Source: Candidatus Zixiibacteriota bacterium (lineage in GTDB: Bacteria; Zixibacteria; MSB-5A5; UBA10806). Taken from it: 46,801 nt of DNA. The stretch spans positions 971,082 to 1,017,882 of the forward strand of contig CP070813.1 of assembly GCA_020344055.1 (NCBI GenBank). The letters run 5' to 3'. The notes under the pieces were generated by a model. The model worked only from the letters and a program-made list of their open reading frames with translations. It searched no databases and was not told where the DNA came from. Positions 16,364-25,064 of the stretch are shown one piece after another (the first letter of the stretch is position 1; each line of letters begins with the position of its first letter). The translations under genes were made by a program, and so were the position numbers.

Positions 16364-18292
16364 ATGGAAATTAAATTAGCTAAAAGTTTTTGTCAAGCCA
16401 TAATATCGATTCTATCGGTCTTTTTTTTCCATATTTCCTTGTATGATAATACGATAGCCGAAAATCCGAAAAACGACAAAACCGCATACTGGATTTTATT
16501 CGATTCGAAATCCGATGATATCCCCATACAGGTATCAAATAGATCTCTGCAACGTAGACGGGCAAAATCAGATACCGAATTCGGTTGCTGGTATGATTAT
16601 CCAGTCAAGCCGGATTACCTGCTGGCGCTTCGAGAGGCCGGCGCTCGTATAAGGCATATTTCCCGCTGGTTGAATGCCGCCAGCGTCTCGGCCTCCCCAG
16701 AGGTTCTTGATGGTGTTTCCAGGTTATCGTTTGTGAAGGATATAAAAAGGGTATCATCCTACAGCAATCCCCGTGAATACGAAATTCAGGAAATATATGC
16801 TCCTGCGATAACCAGCGTTTTCGATTACGGGCCATCCTACAATCAAATCGCCATGCTGGCGGTCGATTCCCTGCACGATCAGGGTTATTCCGGTGCGGGA
16901 ATTCTCGTAGGAATAATGGATACGGGCTTCGACTACAACCATGTCGCTTTTTCTGATATTGTGGCGGAGAATAGAATTATAGCGACGTATGATTTCATAA
17001 ACGGGGATACAGATGTCATTGACGAACCGGGGCGTCAGAGAGATCATGGTACGCAGGTATTTTCGGTTCTGGCGGGATTTGACGAGGGTTCATTGATCGG
17101 ACCGGCCTTCGGAGCCGATTTTGTCCTGGCCAAAACCGAGATAGTTTTACAGGAGATCCAGGCGGAGGAGGATAACTGGGTGGCCGCCGCCGAATGGATG
17201 GATTCTATCGGGGTGGATATTATATCATCATCGGTAGGATATATAGATTGGTATGACACTACCCAGCTTGACGGGCAGACGGCGTTATGCACCCGGGCCG
17301 CCAATATCGCCGTCTCTATGGGGATCATAGTGGTAAATTCCGCTGGAAACGAGGGGAATACGCCATGGAGAAAGGTATTCCCTCCCGCGGACGGCGATTC
17401 CGTGATAGCGGTAGGAGGAGTTGACCCTTCAGGCATAATCCTGAACCTTTCGTCAAGGGGCCCTACGGTGGACGGAAGAATAAAACCCGATTTTTGCGCT
17501 CAGGGATCAGCCATATACGCCGCTAACTGGGGAGGCGGCTACCTTCCGACAAGCGGCACCTCTTTCTCGGCCCCGCTGGTCGCCGGGGCTATCGCCCTTA
17601 CGATGGAAGCTCATCCGCAATGGGTTCTCGCGGATATTTTGGAAAATATGAAATCATATTCCTTACGCCCGCCGATTTTCGATCATATAGGGCCTCAATC
17701 GGTACTCGTGGACGAGACTTTAAATCTGCGATTGTCGGCAGGTTTTCTGCCGGACAACAATTATGGATGGGGAATTCCAGATTTTAACGCGGCGGTCAAT
17801 CTGCCCCCAGACTGGTATGGGGAGGAGATTGTTCTGGAAGCGATCGACATTCCGGATAATTCTACATTCTTCGATTCCCTTAACGGTTCGGGGCTCTTTA
17901 CGTTCATACCTGAGTTATCGCAGATCGGTGAGGACACCGCTGTTTTCACCTCTTACCGCGGGGTCTATTCCGATACCGAATCGGTGCGAATCATCATTCT
18001 GGAGCAACCGGGTTCGCTATCGATCGTAGTCGCCCCCCATCCGGCTGTCGATTCGGCCGTATTTAGAGTCTCGCCCAATGGTCTCGGCCGGGGAAATGTA
18101 TATATTCGCGACGTTTCCGGAGCGTTGATAAAAAATATCGATTTCGAATCTTCAAGTGGAAATTTCGTAATAGTCAACTGGGACGGGAGGAATAATTCCG
18201 GCGCATATGTGGCGTCCGGGGTATATATTCTAACGGTTTCACTTGGCCACTCGACTTCAACCGATAAATTCTTCTTTGTTTCACGCCGCTAA
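16364..18292 (+). CDS. Secreted subtilisin-like serine peptidase (S8) with C-terminal FlgD-like domain
   Basis: The 642-residue precursor has a signal segment (about residues 12-32) and a propeptide-like region to about 150. A subtilase domain follows with the full catalytic triad: Asp186 (GIMDTGFD), His228 (DHGTQV) and Ser400 (GTSFSAP). The oxyanion Asn is in NSAGNEG. The last 80 or so residues form a FlgD-like Ig / sorting domain (VYIRDVSGALIKN, VNWDGRNNSGAYV, SGVYILTV), similar to the tail at 150-394. It is probably exported to the surface. It is divergent from the redox sigma gene. Confidence 0.94.
   Translation: MEIKLAKSFCQAIISILSVFFFHISLYDNTIAENPKNDKTAYWILFDSKSDDIPIQVSNRSLQRRRAKSDTEFGCWYDYPVKPDYLLALREAGARIRHISRWLNAASVSASPEVLDGVSRLSFVKDIKRVSSYSNPREYEIQEIYAPAITSVFDYGPSYNQIAMLAVDSLHDQGYSGAGILVGIMDTGFDYNHVAFSDIVAENRIIATYDFINGDTDVIDEPGRQRDHGTQVFSVLAGFDEGSLIGPAFGADFVLAKTEIVLQEIQAEEDNWVAAAEWMDSIGVDIISSSVGYIDWYDTTQLDGQTALCTRAANIAVSMGIIVVNSAGNEGNTPWRKVFPPADGDSVIAVGGVDPSGIILNLSSRGPTVDGRIKPDFCAQGSAIYAANWGGGYLPTSGTSFSAPLVAGAIALTMEAHPQWVLADILENMKSYSLRPPIFDHIGPQSVLVDETLNLRLSAGFLPDNNYGWGIPDFNAAVNLPPDWYGEEIVLEAIDIPDNSTFFDSLNGSGLFTFIPELSQIGEDTAVFTSYRGVYSDTESVRIIILEQPGSLSIVVAPHPAVDSAVFRVSPNGLGRGNVYIRDVSGALIKNIDFESSSGNFVIVNWDGRNNSGAYVASGVYILTVSLGHSTSTDKFFFVSRR
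16368..16396 (-). promoter_or_regulatory. Sigma-70-type promoter of the SigR/RsrA-like operon
   Basis: On the minus strand TTGACA (16396-16391), a 17-base spacer and TAATTT (16373-16368). Transcription would start near 16361, about 29 bases before the ATG at 16332. The promoter lies within the first codons of the divergent subtilase gene, so the two start regions interlock. I see no SigR-type GGAAT/GTT element here. Confidence 0.6.
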
Positions 18293-18420
18293 TATCCTGC
18301 GGGCCTATACTGCAACAAAAACAGGGATTTAATTTCACTCTGTAACGGATTTTTCACCTTTGAAATTGAGGACTGGACGGATTCCGGAAAATCTCGATAA
18401 GTTAGATGTCGAGGCGAAGG

Positions 18421-19098
18421 ATGAGCAAAATACTGATTATTGAAAATGACGAAAATACCGCGTCAAAGGCAGCCGTCTCTTTAAAAGACGGCCTGGACGG
18501 CGTAAATATATGCATTTCCCTTTCCGGAATAGAGGGTTTGAAAAACCTGAAAAGGAAATCATTTGATCTTGTAATTGCGGAAAGCCGACTGGCGGACATG
18601 AACGGATTTGACCTGTTGAAGGGGATGGCGGAAATCGGCGGGCACTGGCCTACGATAATTCTTTCGGTTCCGGGTCGGGGGGAAGAGGCCGTTAAGTATA
18701 TGAGAAAAGGTGTCTACGATTATATTGTCAAAGACTCGGACTTTCCCAATACGATACCCAGGGCCGCGCAGAGAGCGCTGGATCTCAGCTATATATTCAA
18801 TGAAAAAAGAAATCTGGCCGAGACCAATGGCGAGCGGTTGCGCCGAAAGGAGCTTTCAAGAATAGCCCATGTTCTAAACCATGAAGTAAATAATCCGTTA
18901 ATGGCGATTATCGGGAACGTCCAGCTATTATTGTCCAAATCCGAGATCGATCCGCAGGAACTTCGAGAAAAACTCGAGGCCATAGAGGATTCCGCCCGGA
19001 GGATCGCGAGGGTGACGGCTTTTTTCGCGGATAGCGATATAAACACCAATAATGATTTGCCCAATAACGCTCCGGATCGCAATGCCATCTTAACCTAG
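18421..19098 (+). CDS. Degenerate receiver domain fused to HisKA dimerization domain, no ATPase
   Basis: Residues 1-115 resemble a response-regulator receiver, but the phospho-accepting Asp is replaced by Glu54 (VIAESRLADMNG aligned to CheY VISDWNMPNMDG). The metal-binding Asp of the acidic pair is Asn (IIENDEN). The conserved Lys remains (YIVKDSD). Residues 140-205 form a HisKA-type helix with the phospho-histidine His154 in NHEVNNPLMAI, but there is no HATPase domain after it. It therefore cannot phosphorylate itself. It may be a phosphotransfer or dimerization partner. ATG 18421 has GAGG upstream; ATG 18406 in the same frame is possible. It has no adjacent kinase. Confidence 0.8.
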   Translation: MSKILIIENDENTASKAAVSLKDGLDGVNICISLSGIEGLKNLKRKSFDLVIAESRLADMNGFDLLKGMAEIGGHWPTIILSVPGRGEEAVKYMRKGVYDYIVKDSDFPNTIPRAAQRALDLSYIFNEKRNLAETNGERLRRKELSRIAHVLNHEVNNPLMAIIGNVQLLLSKSEIDPQELREKLEAIEDSARRIARVTAFFADSDINTNNDLPNNAPDRNAILT

Positions 19099-19182
19099 TC
19101 GCGGTATAATGTCCTGTTACCAATCCTTGCCATAATATAAAAATAAATTATATAGAGAGTCGATGTCCTTCACGGAAATTTC

Positions 19183-19210
19183 TTGACATTAAGGTAAAAA
19201 AAAATAGATT
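19183..19210 (+). promoter_or_regulatory. Likely promoter of the sucC operon
   Basis: Perfect TTGACA (19183-19188) with TAGATT (19205-19210, 4/6) at a 16-base spacer. It lies in the 270-base gap before sucC, leaving a leader of about 150 bases. A second weaker pair, TTGCCA (19127-19132) and TATATA (19149-19154), lies just upstream. I see no riboswitch fold in the leader. Confidence 0.45.
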
Positions 19211-19368
19211 TCCCCAGAAATATCCGATCTGTTCAGTACCTGATGGGTTTGTTTTTAGGATAGATTATCGGATCAGGATCTTGAAGTGATACGATTTTTT
19301 GGTTTTGATTATTATCTCCAGAATGTTAATCACCCCGAAAGGCAAACACGCTAGCAAGCGATAATTTG

Positions 19369-20559
19369 ATGAGACTCTACGAGTTTGAGGCAAAAAAGCT
19401 GTTCGGTGAGTTCGGGATTCCGCTACCCGAGAGCAGGCATGTTACCGGGAAGGATGATGCTTTACGGGCATCCGAAGAATTGAGTTTTCCGTTGGTGGTA
19501 AAATCGCAGGTGTTGACCGGCGGCAGAGGGAAAGCCGGCGGTATCAAAACCGTCAGCAACAGGGACGAGCTGGAGAAATCTGTTGAGGAGCTATTCAATC
19601 TGAAGATAAAAGGTTTCCCGGTTACGTCGTTGTTAATCGAGAAAGCGCTGAATATCGATAGGGAGATATATCTCGGTATTACCATAAACCGCGCCGAATA
19701 TAAACGCAGCGTCATTGGCTCGGAAGCCGGGGGTGTCGAAATCGAAACCGTCGCCGATGAATCGCCTGAAAAGATTCAGCGGATCGATTTGGAGATAGAC
19801 GATAATTTATATTCGTTTCAGGCTATCCGGCTGGCGGGCAAAATAGGAATACCATCGGAAGAAATGCGCGATTTCTCCGAGATTGCGCTGGGCCTTTTTA
19901 ATTTCTTCGTATCGTATGATGCCAAGCTGGCGGAGATTAATCCGTTGGTTCTTACCAGAGATGGTGATTTGATAGCGGCCGACGCCCGGGTAAGCCTCGA
20001 TGATGATTCGCTATTCCGCCATCCGGATTTGAAGGAGATGGGTATTGAAAGACGTCACGAGGAAGGGGAGTTGACGCCCAGGGAAGTTCAGGCCCGGGAA
20101 TGGGGAATCCCGTATCTTGACCTCGATGGGGATATAGGTATGTTTCCGGGAGGCGCCGGATTCGGAATTATGGGTAATGATTTTATTCGGTATTTCGGGG
20201 GCAGGCCGGCCAATTTCATGGATTCCGGAGGAGGTCCGTCGCCTGAGCGGATAGCGAGAATGCTGATTCTTCTGGATGAAAATCCTCAGGTTAAAGCTAT
20301 TTTCGGCGCCAGGTTCGGAGGCATATCGCGTTGCGATGATTTCGCCATGGGGGTCGTTAAATTTCTAAAAGAGCACGGGCTCTCCAAACCGATGGTGGTG
20401 AGGATGACCGGAAATATGTGGCAGGAAGGTGTAAAAATATTCGAGGAGGCCAGAAGAGAGTCTCCCGAACTTTTCGGAAATATTGAGTTTCATGGAATAG
20501 AGGTCCCCATTGAGGAGATCGCCAAAAGGGCCGTTGAGCTGGCCGGGGAAACAAAATGA
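19369..20559 (+). CDS. sucC: Succinate-CoA ligase (ADP-forming) subunit beta
   Basis: SucC forms the nucleotide- and succinate-binding half of the TCA enzyme that converts succinyl-CoA to succinate with ATP or GTP formation. The 396-residue length is normal. Family marks are MRLYEFEAKKLF at the start and the ATP-grasp segments VVKSQVLTGGRGKAGG and EINPLVLTRDG. Others are the PGGAGFGIMGND and NFMDSGGGPSPE segments and the IFGARFGGISRCD segment. ATG 19369 is preferred to the adjacent TTG. It overlaps a PrcB-like lipoprotein gene by 4 bases, which separates it from sucD. Confidence 0.94.
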   Translation: MRLYEFEAKKLFGEFGIPLPESRHVTGKDDALRASEELSFPLVVKSQVLTGGRGKAGGIKTVSNRDELEKSVEELFNLKIKGFPVTSLLIEKALNIDREIYLGITINRAEYKRSVIGSEAGGVEIETVADESPEKIQRIDLEIDDNLYSFQAIRLAGKIGIPSEEMRDFSEIALGLFNFFVSYDAKLAEINPLVLTRDGDLIAADARVSLDDDSLFRHPDLKEMGIERRHEEGELTPREVQAREWGIPYLDLDGDIGMFPGGAGFGIMGNDFIRYFGGRPANFMDSGGGPSPERIARMLILLDENPQVKAIFGARFGGISRCDDFAMGVVKFLKEHGLSKPMVVRMTGNMWQEGVKIFEEARRESPELFGNIEFHGIEVPIEEIAKRAVELAGETK

Positions 20560-21011
20560 AAAAAATATTATTAATTCTGGTATTGATGGCGCTGGCATGC
20601 GCCGGACCTTTGCGTAGGGGCGGACGACTGGCGGATGGGCCGGTGCCTTTTCAGACGATTCTGGCCGGTTCGCACAGCCTGATCGATACGTCAGCCGTGA
20701 TGCTTGTAAAAAATGAAAGCGACTGGGACAAGGTCTGGATTCAGGCCAAAGGAAGGATCGATCCACTTCCCGAAAGACCCACGGTCGATTTTTCAAGGCA
20801 GTGTGTAATAGCCGCCTTCATGGGAGAAAGACCCAGTTCGGGTTTCAGGATAGAGATATCGGCCATTGAAAAAAGGGGAAAAATCCTGGATCTCCATATT
20901 AAAAAATATGAGACGCCGGGAATGCTTACGGTGGTAACCAATCCATTTTATCTGGTTCGGTTGCCGAAGGGCGATTATGAACTCAACGTTATAGAGGAGA
21001 CCATACGTTAG
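20556..21011 (+). CDS. PrcB-like lipoprotein
   Basis: A lipoprotein signal (LMALACAG) puts the anchor at Cys15. The mature part matches the C-terminal domain of PrcB, the subunit of the dentilisin protease complex of Treponema, through VDFSRQCVIAAFMGERPSSGF and NPFYLVRLPKGDYEL. Domain function is unclear in general. The ATG overlaps the sucC stop (ATGA), and sucD begins 50 bases downstream, so an envelope lipoprotein sits between two subunits of one cytoplasmic enzyme. Link to SucCD function is not apparent. Confidence 0.82.
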   Translation: MKKILLILVLMALACAGPLRRGGRLADGPVPFQTILAGSHSLIDTSAVMLVKNESDWDKVWIQAKGRIDPLPERPTVDFSRQCVIAAFMGERPSSGFRIEISAIEKRGKILDLHIKKYETPGMLTVVTNPFYLVRLPKGDYELNVIEETIR

Positions 21012-21061
21012 CGGGGGCCGATTGTAAGGGAGGTTCGGTCTTCTAACAGAATTTAAAAGTG

Positions 21062-21928
21062 ATGGCGATATTGTTATCCGGACAATCGAGAGTAATAGTA
21101 CAGGGGATAACCGGGTCAGGCGGCTCTTTTCATACCCGTCGCATGCTTGATTACGGTACCAGAATAGTGGCCGGGACTTCGCCCGGAAAAGGAGGACAAT
21201 CGGTTCACGGGGTACCCGTGAGAAATACCGTGGTCGAATGCGTGGAGGAGTTCGGCGCCGATTTCTCCGTGATATTCCTTCCGGCGCAGTTTGCAGGGGA
21301 AGCCGCGCATGAGGCTATCTATGCCGGTATAAAAACCGTGGTGGTCGTACCGGAACATATTCCGATCGCCGATATGATGATGGTGAGGAAAGCGGCCATT
21401 ACGATGGGCGCGATTGTTATCGGCGGCAATACCGCCGGCATAATTACTCCCGGCGAGGCCAATGTTGGAATCATACCGGATATTGCATTCAAGCCCGGCA
21501 GGATCGGCACGGTTTCCCGTTCGGGTTCTCTCACATATTACGTTGCCGATACATTGACAAGAACGGGATACGGAGAGACTACCTGTGTCGGGTTGGGAGG
21601 GGACCCGGTGCTGGGTTCCACCTTCGATGAAATACTGCGGGAGTTCGATGGAGATGACGCCACCAAAGCGGTCGTACTGGTGGGCGAGATCGGCGGGATT
21701 TACGAAGAGCGTTCAGTTCCCGTCGTAAAGGCGATGACCAAGCCGGTAATATTCATGGTCGGGGGCGTTTTCGCCCCTCCCGGTAAGAGGATGGGGCATG
21801 CGGGGGCGATAGTCGAGGGCAATCTGGGTACGGCGCAATCCAAAATAGAGGCGTTGAATAACGCCGGCGCCCATCATGCCAGAACATTTATGGATATACC
21901 GAATATATTAAAAAGGCTGGGAATATGA
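21062..21928 (+). CDS. sucD: Succinate-CoA ligase subunit alpha
   Basis: SucD binds CoA and carries the phospho-histidine. From ATG 21062 the catalytic His is residue 246 (GHAGAIVEG), the same number as in E. coli. Other marks are the CoA-binding [41 protein letters not shown] and [14 protein letters not shown]. At 288 residues the length is standard. The first codon could also be the GTG at 21059. The stop overlaps the asparaginase ATG, continuing the operon. Confidence 0.95.
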   Translation: MAILLSGQSRVIVQGITGSGGSFHTRRMLDYGTRIVAGTSPGKGGQSVHGVPVRNTVVECVEEFGADFSVIFLPAQFAGEAAHEAIYAGIKTVVVVPEHIPIADMMMVRKAAITMGAIVIGGNTAGIITPGEANVGIIPDIAFKPGRIGTVSRSGSLTYYVADTLTRTGYGETTCVGLGGDPVLGSTFDEILREFDGDDATKAVVLVGEIGGIYEERSVPVVKAMTKPVIFMVGGVFAPPGKRMGHAGAIVEGNLGTAQSKIEALNNAGAHHARTFMDIPNILKRLGI

Positions 21929-22938
21929 GTCTGAAACTTGAAACTGTCGCTAAAGTAATAAGAGGCCAGATAATCGAATCGGTGCATTTCGGTTCCATTG
22001 CCGTTGTCGACGCCGAGGGGCGATTATTGTATGGAGTGGGGGACCCTTATATGGTCACATATCTCAGATCCTCCGCAAAACCGTTTCAGGCTATCGCCGC
22101 GGTGGAGTCCGGGGCGGCCAGGGCTTTTGGATTCTCATCGTCGGAGATAGCCATAATTGCCGGTTCGCACTCTGGCGAGGATAAACATGTTGAAACCGTA
22201 AAATCTATCATGGATAAAATTGGCCTGGGTCCGGAGCATTTGAAATGCGGAGTTCAAACTCCTATAGGGCAATCGGTAAGTGAGCCTCAGCCGGAGGAGA
22301 AGTATACGGTTTTACATCATAACTGCTCAGGCAAACATGCCGGTATGCTCGCGATGGCGAAGTTTAAAAGCCTATCTCTGGACGATTATCTATCACCCGA
22401 TCATCCTGTTCAGAAATTAATTACAGAAACCATATCCGATATTTGTCATTATCCCGCCGATAAGATAGCTATCGGAATAGACGGTTGCTCCGCGCCGGTA
22501 CATGCCTTACCGCTTTATAATATGGCCTTCGGGTTCGCCCGTATGGTTACTCCCAATACATTCCCGGCAGGCAAAGCTCAGGCGGTAAGTACCGTTTATA
22601 TGGCCATGATGGATCATCCCGATATGGTGGGCGGTACGGGCAGGTTTGACAGCCTAATCGCGGAAACCCCGGGCGAGAAAATTATCGCCAAGGCCGGCGC
22701 CGAAGCGCTGGAATGTTTTGCCCTGCCCGATAGAAACTGGGGTGCGGCCGTGAAAATTATCGATGGTTCCAGACGGGCGCTGTTCCCCGTTACCGTGGAA
22801 TTGCTTTACAAGCTCGGGGTCAGATCGAGAGGCGAGGAGATTTCTAAATTTCATCGGCCCGTTATAGAAAATTGGAGGAAAATAGAGGTTGGCGTAATAG
22901 AGCCGGGATTTGAGTTAAAAGAGGTGGATCATGAATAA
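21925..22938 (+). CDS. L-asparaginase II (Rhizobium ReAII-type)
   Basis: This is the Asparaginase_II family, which is unrelated in fold to E. coli asparaginases and is beta-lactamase-like. The active Ser-x-x-Lys is at 49-52 (RSSAKPFQ). Conserved SHSGEDKHVETV, HHNCSGKHAGML and GIDGCSAPVHALPL supply the Cys and Lys ligands described for the Rhizobium etli enzyme. At 337 residues it is full length. It hydrolyses asparagine to aspartate and ammonia, and no signal peptide is present. It overlaps sucD by 4 bases and the HD gene by 8 bases, linking asparagine catabolism to the TCA cycle. Confidence 0.92.
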   Translation: MSLKLETVAKVIRGQIIESVHFGSIAVVDAEGRLLYGVGDPYMVTYLRSSAKPFQAIAAVESGAARAFGFSSSEIAIIAGSHSGEDKHVETVKSIMDKIGLGPEHLKCGVQTPIGQSVSEPQPEEKYTVLHHNCSGKHAGMLAMAKFKSLSLDDYLSPDHPVQKLITETISDICHYPADKIAIGIDGCSAPVHALPLYNMAFGFARMVTPNTFPAGKAQAVSTVYMAMMDHPDMVGGTGRFDSLIAETPGEKIIAKAGAEALECFALPDRNWGAAVKIIDGSRRALFPVTVELLYKLGVRSRGEEISKFHRPVIENWRKIEVGVIEPGFELKEVDHE

Positions 22939-23458
22939 GATTTTTCCTTTAATTGACAGAATTTCCAATTCCAGCCTGCTGGCGAGAACGGTGTCCTGCT
23001 GGGAAGAGGCTGTAAAAAGGGGAGGATGGACCAAAGAGAACCTGCATAAAATTCCATTCACTCTATTGCCGGCGGAATATAAGCCCAGCATAGTGACCCA
23101 CACCAACGGCGTCGCCGAAATGGCCATCGCCATGGCGGAGGTGTTGAAACGCATCTACGGAGACAATATTGAGATTGATATGGATATTCTGATTTCCGGC
23201 GCCATACTGCATGATGTCGGGAAGGTTCTGGAATACGCTGAAAAGGGCGGCCAATATCACAAATCCGAACAGGGGAAGCTGGTGCGCCACCCGGTTTCGG
23301 GGGCGGCCCTGGCGGCGGAGATGGGACTGCCGGCAGAGGTGCAGCATATAATCGCCACGCATTCGTATGAAGGCGACAAGACCCCCCGCACGGTCGAGTC
23401 GGTAATAGTGCATCATGCCGATTTCGCCAATTTCGAGACCCTGGGAGGAGAGGCGTAG
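22931..23458 (+). CDS. HD-domain metal-dependent phosphohydrolase
   Basis: The 175-residue protein carries an HD domain with His-Asp at 94-95 (ILHDVGKVLEYAEKGG), an upstream HTNGVAEMA His, a downstream THSYEGD and the final HHADFANFE. These provide the usual metal ligands. Substrate is unknown; many such small HD proteins act on nucleotides. The start overlaps asparaginase by 8 bases, so it is part of the sucCD operon, but its role there is not clear. Confidence 0.85.
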   Translation: MNKIFPLIDRISNSSLLARTVSCWEEAVKRGGWTKENLHKIPFTLLPAEYKPSIVTHTNGVAEMAIAMAEVLKRIYGDNIEIDMDILISGAILHDVGKVLEYAEKGGQYHKSEQGKLVRHPVSGAALAAEMGLPAEVQHIIATHSYEGDKTPRTVESVIVHHADFANFETLGGEA

Positions 23459-23527
23459 AAAATTCCGGGTATCGACTTTTATATATCAAGAGCGAGACTA
23501 GACTATTAAATAGAACCGAGGCGTTTG

Positions 23528-24901
23528 ATGACTGAGTTTCCCGTCGAGCCGTATCGTATAAAATCCATAGAGCGGATAAGGAAAGTATCCAGGAGCGATA
23601 GAGAGCGGTTGATAAAGGAGGCCAGATTCAACATCTTCAAGATTCGGGCCGAGGATATCTATATCGATTTTCTGACCGATTCGGGCACATCGGCCATGTC
23701 CGACAGCCAGTGGGCGGGACTTCTCACCGGTGACGAGTCCTACGCCGGATGCCGGAACTATTTCCATTTTGAGGAAACCGCCAGATCGATCACCGGTTTC
23801 AAGTATATAATTCCGGTACACCAGGGGAGGGCGGCGGAACATATGATGTTCTCCACCCTGATCAAGCCCGGCGATAAGATACCGTCAAACAACCATTTCG
23901 ATACCACCAGGGCCAACATAGAATACTGTGGGGCGGAGGCCGCCGATCTGGTAATTGCGGAAGGAAAAAGTCCTTCGGTAGATCATCCCTTTAAAGGGAA
24001 CATAGATACCGACATACTGGAGGATTTCATCAAAGTAAATGGTCCTGAAAACATCCCGTTCGGGATGCTGACCATAACGAACAACTCCGGGGGCGGGCAA
24101 CCCGTATCTCTGGAGAACATTAAAAAAACATCGGAAATACTGCGCGGGCATGGAATCCCGTTTATCCTCGACGCCTGCAGGTACGCCGAAAACTGCTATT
24201 TCATAAAGCAAAGAGAGAAAGGGCAATCTAACCGCTCGGTTAAAGATATAGCCAGGGAGGTCTTTTCGTATGCCGACGGATGCACCATGTCGGCCAAAAA
24301 GGACGGGCTGGCGAATATCGGCGGTTTTATCGGCACCAACGACAACGGTCTTCATGAAAAAGTTACAAACGCCATGATATTAGTCGAGGGTTTTCGCACC
24401 TATGGGGGGCTTGCCGGAAGGGACCTGGAGGCGGTGGCGCGCGGATTGGAAGAGGCCCTTGACGAGGATTATCTGGCGCACCGGGTTAACCAGATAAAAA
24501 GTTTCGGAGATCTTTTGATTGATGCAGGCATTCCCATTGTTACTCCCACCGGGGGGCACGCGGTTTTTGTGGATGCGACGGCCTTGCTTCCTGAGTTCCC
24601 CAGGGAACATTATCCGGGCTGGGCCTTATCCGTGGCGCTTTACCGCGAGGGAGGCATACGCGGGTGTGAAATCGGAGGGATCGTGTTCGGGAAAAAGGGT
24701 AAAGATGGCAGGGAAGTCTATCCGCCATTGGAACTTGTACGTCTGGCTGTTCCCAGGAGGGTCTATACGGAATCGCATTTTCGTTACGCCGCTTCGACTT
24801 TCAAAAAAATCGCTGAAAATAAAAGTGTGGTTCGGGGATTAAAGATTGCCTATGAGCCGAAGTACCTGCGACATTTTACCGTTGAATTTGACGAGCTTTA
24901 G
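23528..24901 (+). CDS. tnaA: Tryptophanase (tryptophan indole-lyase)
   Basis: This PLP enzyme belongs to the tryptophanase / tyrosine phenol-lyase family. The Schiff-base lysine is about residue 258 (SAKKDGL). Three positions separate the two activities, and all agree with tryptophanase as I recall the E. coli enzyme. They are an Asp in NHFDTTRA, Ile rather than Arg in RGCEIGG, and His449 in YLRHFT where phenol-lyases have Phe. The product would be indole, pyruvate and ammonia. ATG 23528 has GAGG 7 bases upstream. It follows the HD gene by 69 bases. Confidence 0.9.
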   Translation: MTEFPVEPYRIKSIERIRKVSRSDRERLIKEARFNIFKIRAEDIYIDFLTDSGTSAMSDSQWAGLLTGDESYAGCRNYFHFEETARSITGFKYIIPVHQGRAAEHMMFSTLIKPGDKIPSNNHFDTTRANIEYCGAEAADLVIAEGKSPSVDHPFKGNIDTDILEDFIKVNGPENIPFGMLTITNNSGGGQPVSLENIKKTSEILRGHGIPFILDACRYAENCYFIKQREKGQSNRSVKDIAREVFSYADGCTMSAKKDGLANIGGFIGTNDNGLHEKVTNAMILVEGFRTYGGLAGRDLEAVARGLEEALDEDYLAHRVNQIKSFGDLLIDAGIPIVTPTGGHAVFVDATALLPEFPREHYPGWALSVALYREGGIRGCEIGGIVFGKKGKDGREVYPPLELVRLAVPRRVYTESHFRYAASTFKKIAENKSVVRGLKIAYEPKYLRHFTVEFDEL

Positions 24902-24997
24902 GCGATTCTCCACCATCGGACTGTTTCCAAGACCGATTATTTGCATAAGCCCAATCCTCGGTTTCGGTATTGTTTTTGAGCTTGTGAAAAATGGTGC

Positions 24998-25025
24998 TTG
25001 ACTGAGACGCCTAAATATGTATTAT
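24998..25025 (+). promoter_or_regulatory. Likely promoter of the transketolase-like gene
   Basis: TTGACT (24998-25003, 5/6), a 16-base spacer and TATTAT (25020-25025, 5/6). Leader of about 33 bases, including a GTGGAGG ribosome site before ATG 25065. Confidence 0.55.
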
Positions 25026-25064
25026 AGCGAGAAATGAGATAGATCGAATCAACGTGGAGGACTT

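Noticed and set aside
23528..24901. Tyrosine phenol-lyase as the product
   Set aside because: The discriminating positions (Asp, Ile and His449) fit tryptophanase instead.
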